In this document: positions 59,233 to 64,000 of the stretch, one piece after another
How the letters are laid out: every line of letters starts with the position of its first letter
Numbering within the stretch: the stretch's first letter is position 1
NCBI RefSeq assembly: GCF_024763615.1
Contig: NC_077222.1
Coordinates: forward strand, 38,626,001 to 38,690,000
From: Phlebotomus papatasi
Taxonomy: Eukaryota; Arthropoda; Insecta; Diptera; Psychodidae
Direction of reading: 5' to 3'
Length of the DNA: 64,000 nt
Notes under the pieces: model-generated
What the model was told of the DNA's origin: nothing
The model's database searches: none
Seen by the model: the letters and a program-made list of their open reading frames with translations, nothing else
Position numbers and translations under genes: made by a program

Positions 59233-59745
59233 CTGAAACAGAAAAAGAGTCCTGAACAATGCAAATTCTGAACCAAAACATTGACTTTCACCGCATCCGA
59301 CATACATCGAAATGTAAACATTCACAAAAATCACTTATTTCTGTATGAATTATTTATATTATCAATAAACTCTTACTCACCTTGTAGATCAATAACTACA
59401 CTAACTTTTATTAATAATTTTGATTGCAAATAATGTTTTATTATATAGAAAAAACACTAAACTTTTTCCAGCGACGAGCTGTCAACAGCAAAATTTTCTC
59501 AGAAATTAAATTTTTAGTACACAACCCAGCTGACCCGAGCTTAAAAAATATTTCTCTTACCCACTTATTAAACCGATAAAAATATTTTTTTTGGTTTTTC
59601 TTAAAGTAGAATAGTTATAATATGATACTTCAGTAATTAATTACAGAAATAAAAATATAAATTATATTTTAAGTGGATGTATCGGAGTTAAATCGGTCGC
59701 GGCGTCCGAGTTTTGCAATCGTCGGAGTTACATGGCCTTACTATA

Positions 59746-60882
59746 TAGTATTTAAAATTTTATGGTGTAATCTTGCTAATACACATGAAATTTAAGTTGT
59801 AATTTATGTAATTGTGGAGCTTTTTAAAGATATTTCGACTTTAATATTTAAGGGAAGCCCATTACCAAAAGCAAGTGTACAGTGTACAGTACATTGCATT
59901 ACATTATAAAATGTATAGTCTACAGAAAAATAATAGATGGAAAAAATTGTATGGAAATCTCTTTGTAATATGCAAATTTCCGCACAAGTTGATGAAAAGG
60001 AAGGAAAAACAATAGGGGAGATTGGGGCAAAAAGTCACAAGTCAAAAATATCAAAATTCATTATCTGCCGAGATAAATAAAATAGCAACTTAAATTTTTT
60101 TACCATAGATAACTTCCATAGAACTTCTTTGATGAGTTAAACTCGTACTTGAACTTCAGGACTTATTGGGTTTTTGGGAAAATTTAATACAAAAATATGA
60201 TTTTCGGCGTATTTTGCACACACAGAAAAATGGAAAATTCTTAAACAGAAACACCCAGGAATTTAATTTCAAATCCCATCCAATGAATGCCAATGTCCTA
60301 ATTCTAAATCCTTTGATCATTTAGTTTTAGTTGCAAATCTGTAGACATTTTTCATTTTCCAGCTAATGCTGAACTTAAGTTCCCTGAAAATTTTTAAATT
60401 AAAATTCAGAAAATATAGTTTAAGTCTTGTTCTTTTTATTCCTAAGAACTTGAATTAATTTTTTTATTATGCTGGAAAAGAAATTTGGAAAAAATATTCT
60501 GTTTTTTAGTCTTCTTGACAATCGTAACTCTTTAAATAAATTTTCATTAAATAAAAATATCAAAGATAGAAATTCTCAGAAGCATATCAAAATTCTCTAA
60601 AGACTGATTTGATTAGTCCCTTTTTGTCTTGAAGGGTGCATCCTTGCTGTAGTTATTTGGTAAAAAGTAGCGAATAATTTCTAAAAATTAATTTTATTTG
60701 TGGCCAATAATATGGGAGACAATACACTCGTCCGAAGAACACTGATGATCGTTTCTTAAGAATACCTACAATTTGAGCATAGAATAATCTCTGGTGAAAA
60801 GTAGGACCATCTTATTTTTATAGATATATACTTTTTATTCCATTTTGTTTTACGTTTTTTTTTTCAAAATAAAAATTATGTA
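59746..60882. other. Noncoding DNA
   Basis: No gene. It contains GTGTACAGTGTACAGTACAT near 59875 and GGGGAGATTGGGGCAAAAAG near 60015. The latter has a direct-orientation relative (GGGGTAAAAAGTAACAAAAG, followed by a GGTATGGGGCAAAA stretch) near 61095, which may be a terminus of a decayed element. Confidence 0.45.
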
Positions 60883-60955
60883 CCCCCCCCCCCCCCCGCC
60901 AACAAAATTTGAGACTTAGCCCCCCCCTAACTGAAATCCTGGGTACGCCCTTGCT
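60883..60955 (-). repeat. Transposon terminus with poly-C tract
   Basis: A 15-base C run, then CAACAAAATTTGAGACTTAG, 8 C, and ATCCTGGGTACGCCCTTG. Reverse-complemented it starts AAGGGCGTACCCAGGATTT followed by G runs, a terminus seen on many invertebrate transposons of uncertain class. The partner end was not found. Confidence 0.5.
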
Positions 60956-61303
60956 TACTTATTACTCAAAATTTATGCACTGATGATTATTTCCTAAATG
61001 ATTTGGATTATTTGAATACGAAGCCGTTATCTATTTTAGAATTTTACAAAGATTCTTCTCTCAAGAAATCTTTTTATTAAGAACGACCACTTGGGGTAAA
61101 AAGTAACAAAAGGTATGGGGCAAAAAAGTAAGAAAAACCAATACAATTTATGATGTCTCACGGCAAAAAAACGTCAATGCCATGTGTCGCTGTTTGTTGT
61201 TTGCATTGGTCAAACGATTTGCAGTCTTTTGTGTGTTTTATTCTAAAGTAGCTTGAAAAGCGTTTTATCGTTCACATAGAGACAACGGTGTTTTAAAAAT
61301 GCG
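60956..61303. other. Noncoding DNA
   Basis: No supported feature besides the GGGGTAAAAAGT words near 61095. Confidence 0.45.
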
Positions 61304-61305
61304 TA

Positions 61306-62774
61306 GGGGGAGGCTTTGAACTTTCGCACACATAAATGATGTTCAAGTTCAGTGATTTTTTCTGACTACCATGCAAACCGTATCGATTCTCTAACTACGC
61401 CAAAAAAGTCTCTTACTTATAGGGTTCATAATCCCACCTCAGATAATCTTAGGAAATCCTCATATTTTCCTCTAAAGGAAAATGAAAATTTAATGGCGAT
61501 TTGTGCGAAAGTTCAATCAAGTTTCCATCTTCGCACACGATTTACGTCATCATTGAACACCCTATTTTTACCTTAAATTTTGCACCGTGCACTAAAAGTT
61601 GCACATCATTGTTTCAAGGGAACTTTAATCTACTTGATTAAACCGTTTGTACAAGGAATAAAACGTTTTAATATCACTTTTTTGGAACTTTTCTAAGACA
61701 TATTTTCGTGACATTAAAAACCACTTTTTTGCTTGATTCCATGATAATTTCACTCTAAAAACGGTAAATCTGGTGAATGCTTTCTTGAAAAGTCCAAATA
61801 TCACCAAATTTACACCAATCAATACGTTTTTTAAGCTAAAAATTGACTAAAACTCTGCAAGCGAGAAGACCGCAAAGATTCTACCATTCCTCTACGGAGC
61901 CGGATAGCTCAAAAATGTTTAAATGCGCATCATTGAAAATTTCTCTGTTCCTGCAGCTGCAGGAATCGGAATTTAGCACAGAGATTGAGCTTCAGAGGGT
62001 GAACAGGCCAAAATTTTCACAAAAAAATTCTCTTACGGACAAATTTTCATTCTTTGACGTGAAAAACAACACAAAATAAGAGAGGTTATGTCAAAGATTC
62101 TCAAAAACCAGTTGTAAACTGTGTGAACTTATTGTAGATGTGATTCTTTCATTGTACATTCAGTTTGTGCAAGCTTGAAAAATATTTTTACATCAAACAA
62201 ATACAAAATTTCTTAAAAATTACTCAACTGCGGCCTATTTTAGTCAAATTACATCTTGTTTATCAACTTTAAGATTTTTAAGTTTTACTTTTTAGTGGTG
62301 GATCAATTCGGTAGATTGCAATAGATGTGAATATGAGGGATCGCATCTAAAATGAAGTTTCCTGGAAAATGTGCGAAGAAGCAATGACTTTTATGTGCGA
62401 TCGATCAATGTGAGTCAAGTTTGTGAAATTTCTTCCACCCATAAAAGCGGCCTTCTTCAGCCTAAAAGATTTTTACATAAATCTGAACCCTAATAACTCC
62501 TCTACCTCCTGTGATAGTCGTTTTTCAGAAAAGTGCTATTAATTGTGCACAATCGTCTGAAGTATTGCACAGCAAAATTACAGTTTTGGACCTGTTTTTA
62601 TTTTTTGCTTCCTGAAACTAGGGAAAAATGATTAGACTCCCAAGTTTTTCAGGAAAGGTGGGACTTAAGACTAGCTATTGAAATATATAGCCATAGGTAA
62701 GATTCATAAATGAATACGGAAGAAATACGAAGTGTTTGAAGGTAGCGTATGTGCGAACGATCAAAGTTTTCCCC
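61306..62774. mobile_element. TA-flanked element, 1469 bp, relative of 34343-35311
   Basis: The left end is GGGGGAGGCTTTGAACTTTC. The right end, reverse-complemented, is GGGGAAAACTTTGATCGTTC. TA lies at 61304-61305 and 62775-62776. Ordered words (GGTTCATAATCCCACCTCA, TTTTTTGCTTCCTGAAA, a TTTTTCAGGAAAGGTG block) match the 969-bp element. About 500 bp near 61600-62100 have no counterpart there and include the 18-base palindrome TTCCTGCAGCTGCAGGAA (61948-61965). Frames of 65-78 codons in this insert are unrecognised. Confidence 0.7.
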
Positions 62775-62880
62775 TAGATGAATAAATTTCCTATAAAAAT
62801 ATGTTATCTAGATATATTTTTTAAATTTATCCGGTAACAAAGCGAATTAATAGGAAATTTGTCTCATTTTATTACCAGAA

Positions 62881-63107
62881 GGGGTATTCTGTAACAGTAT
62901 GACAATGTCATATGACAAATTTTTGTGGTAAAATTCGGAAGCAGGTCAATATTAAAGCCTAGTGAGCATGGAATACCCATTGCAAGGAGCTTTATGAAGC
63001 TTTTAGTACCTGATATCAGTCTGATTTATGATCAATTCCTTCGGATATAACATATACAAAATTTTAAATTTGTCATATGACATTGTTATGCTGTTACAGA
63101 ATTCCTC
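62881..63107. mobile_element. Inverted-repeat MITE, about 227 bp
   Basis: The left arm is GGGGTATTCTGTAACAGTAT, then GACAATGTCATATGACAAATTT. The right arm, reverse-complemented, is AGGAATTCTGTAACAGCATA, then the same GACA-type continuation. About 40 paired bases with few mismatches. No target duplication is resolved. Confidence 0.75.
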
Positions 63108-63788
63108 TACAAGAGGGAAGACCCCTTTACTTCCTCATAGTGCACCCTTGGGTTCCTCACGGCCCCGTATGTCCATTAAGAGTAAGAAATGAGTGTATTT
63201 CCTTGAGAACATTTTCTACATTTAAACGTATACGTCGGGAGGGTAATACATATGGCTGTGAAAGGCAAAGCAAGAGCCGAACTTCTAATTTTTATTTTAG
63301 AAGCTCCTTATGGGCTCATAAAAACAGCTTTATAAACCTGGAAGTACACCCAAGTTTTGTCAAATTTTACCCGGGTTCCCTACACAATAAAAGTACTACA
63401 ATTATCGTGTCTAATAAAAGAACAACGATTTATTAAGTAAATTCTGAACAATTATCGGAGCTAATAAAATTAAAAGGCACCGCTATTTGAATTGAATTTT
63501 CCTCCAAAAGTTTCACTGCCATTGCATAAAATATAAGAAAACGAAGGATGAATTCATCTAATAATAGTTGAAAATCGAACTTTTTGCTACGATATTCAGT
63601 TTAAAATATTACTTTTTTGATCGTATTAATTCTATTACATACGATAATTGTAGTAATTCAACCAGAACTTTCAACCACAGTTTTGCTTGATTTTTTGACT
63701 AAAGAGGAAATAGGGCACCTTTGAAATAGGGTACCTTTGAAATCTGCCTTTTTTATGCAATTTTTAAATGGAACTGGACTTTAGCATG
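63108..63788. other. Noncoding DNA
   Basis: A 119-codon frame (63077-63436) starts inside the MITE arm and matches no known protein, so it is not called. The word AAATAGGG(C/T)ACCTTTGAAAT is repeated in tandem near 63710-63735. Confidence 0.45.
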
Positions 63789-64000
63789 CACAGAAAAAAA
63801 TATTTTGTAAAATTGTTCGTAAATGTTTGTGAAATCCTATGGAGGACTTACGAAATGCTCGTGAATTATATAACCCACAAACAAGTTCGTAAAATTTTGT
63901 ACTTTTTTGGCAAACATTGTTCGTAAAATGATCATTTGACGAACATTTTTTGTACTTTTACAAACATTTGTTCGTAAATGTTCGTAAACACACGAAAAAA
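63789..64000. mobile_element. Left part of a MITE with repeated TTCGTAAA motif, runs off the window
   Basis: Starts CACAGAAAAAAATATTTTG, like the CACAGTAAAAAAAAT end at 12101. The interior repeats TTCGTAAA, ACAAACATT and TTTTGTAC words many times. The other terminus would lie beyond 64000. Confidence 0.55.

Larger units (their letters stand above)
55360..59743 (-). mobile_element. pogo/jerky-type DNA transposon, about 2.2 kb plus a 2.2-kb nested insertion
   Basis: The left end is TAGTAAAGAGAGGTAATCCG. The right end, reverse-complemented, is TAGTAAGGCCATGTAACTCC. TA is duplicated at 55358-55359 and 59744-59745. The minus strand encodes a broken transposase in two pieces. Between them lies the hAT element at 56281-58465. 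TA duplication, terminus type and a psq-HTH plus DDE protein place it in the pogo group of IS630/Tc1/mariner. The deletion derivative at 20434-20987 shares both ends. It lies antisense to the invadolysin exons, probably in an intron. Confidence 0.88.

Noticed and set aside
60883..60897. Poly-C tract as an assembly artefact
   Set aside because: The adjacent 8-C run and the GGGCGTACCCAGGATTT word are a known type of transposon end, so the tract is probably real, though its length may be inexact.
63077..63436. 119-codon + frame as a downstream invadolysin exon
   Set aside because: It starts inside a MITE arm, lacks the expected Cys-cluster words and has no convincing splice borders.

Overview
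The window is AT-rich, repeat-rich eukaryotic DNA with no long open reading frame of prokaryotic type. The only host gene I can support is a pair of spliced exons (54569-54700 and 54843-54925, + strand). Their translation reads as a stretch of the leishmanolysin-like metallopeptidase invadolysin. That gene, a pogo-type transposon, many TA-flanked miniature elements and PIF/Harbinger-like foldbacks together suggest an insect, probably a dipteran. The organism is an inference.

About 1-13.9 kb is intergenic or intronic DNA with miniature inverted-repeat elements (593-740, 2658-2990, 6107-7023, 8730-8946, 12101-13044) and two dispersed repeat families. These are called D1 (starts near CTGCTCGAACTCG) and D2 (contains GAGTTCGTTTT and ATCGATTA). 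At 13963-19780 lies a young LTR retrotransposon. It has two 283-bp LTRs that I read as identical, a CAAT target duplication and a tRNA-Leu-like primer site that sets it on the minus strand. I find no gag or pol, but there is a 16-unit, 28-bp tandem array.

From 20 to 36 kb comes a 554-bp deletion derivative of a pogo-type element, then several nested TA-flanked elements, including three-deep nesting at 28.6-30.8 kb. From 36 to 54 kb there are minisatellite foldback loci (a family also seen at 24.6 kb), two near-perfect palindromic foldbacks with TTA/TAA duplications, copies of a 250-bp ACTGAG-ended element, and D1 copies carrying their own insertions.

From 54.5 kb to the end is the invadolysin gene and probably its next intron. 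The intron holds an antisense pogo/jerky-type transposon (55360-59743). Its transposase has an in-frame TAG and is split by a hAT element (56281-58465, 8-bp duplication CTCTGTGG), which itself carries a third TA-flanked element (57304-58213). Removing the hAT element plus one duplication leaves a frame-consistent 442-codon remnant that lacks the second part of the DDE core.

I see no CRISPR array, rRNA or intact tRNA, and no new multigene system. The genes do not work together as a pathway: one host gene fragment is embedded in several generations of transposable elements. All element boundaries were read by eye.
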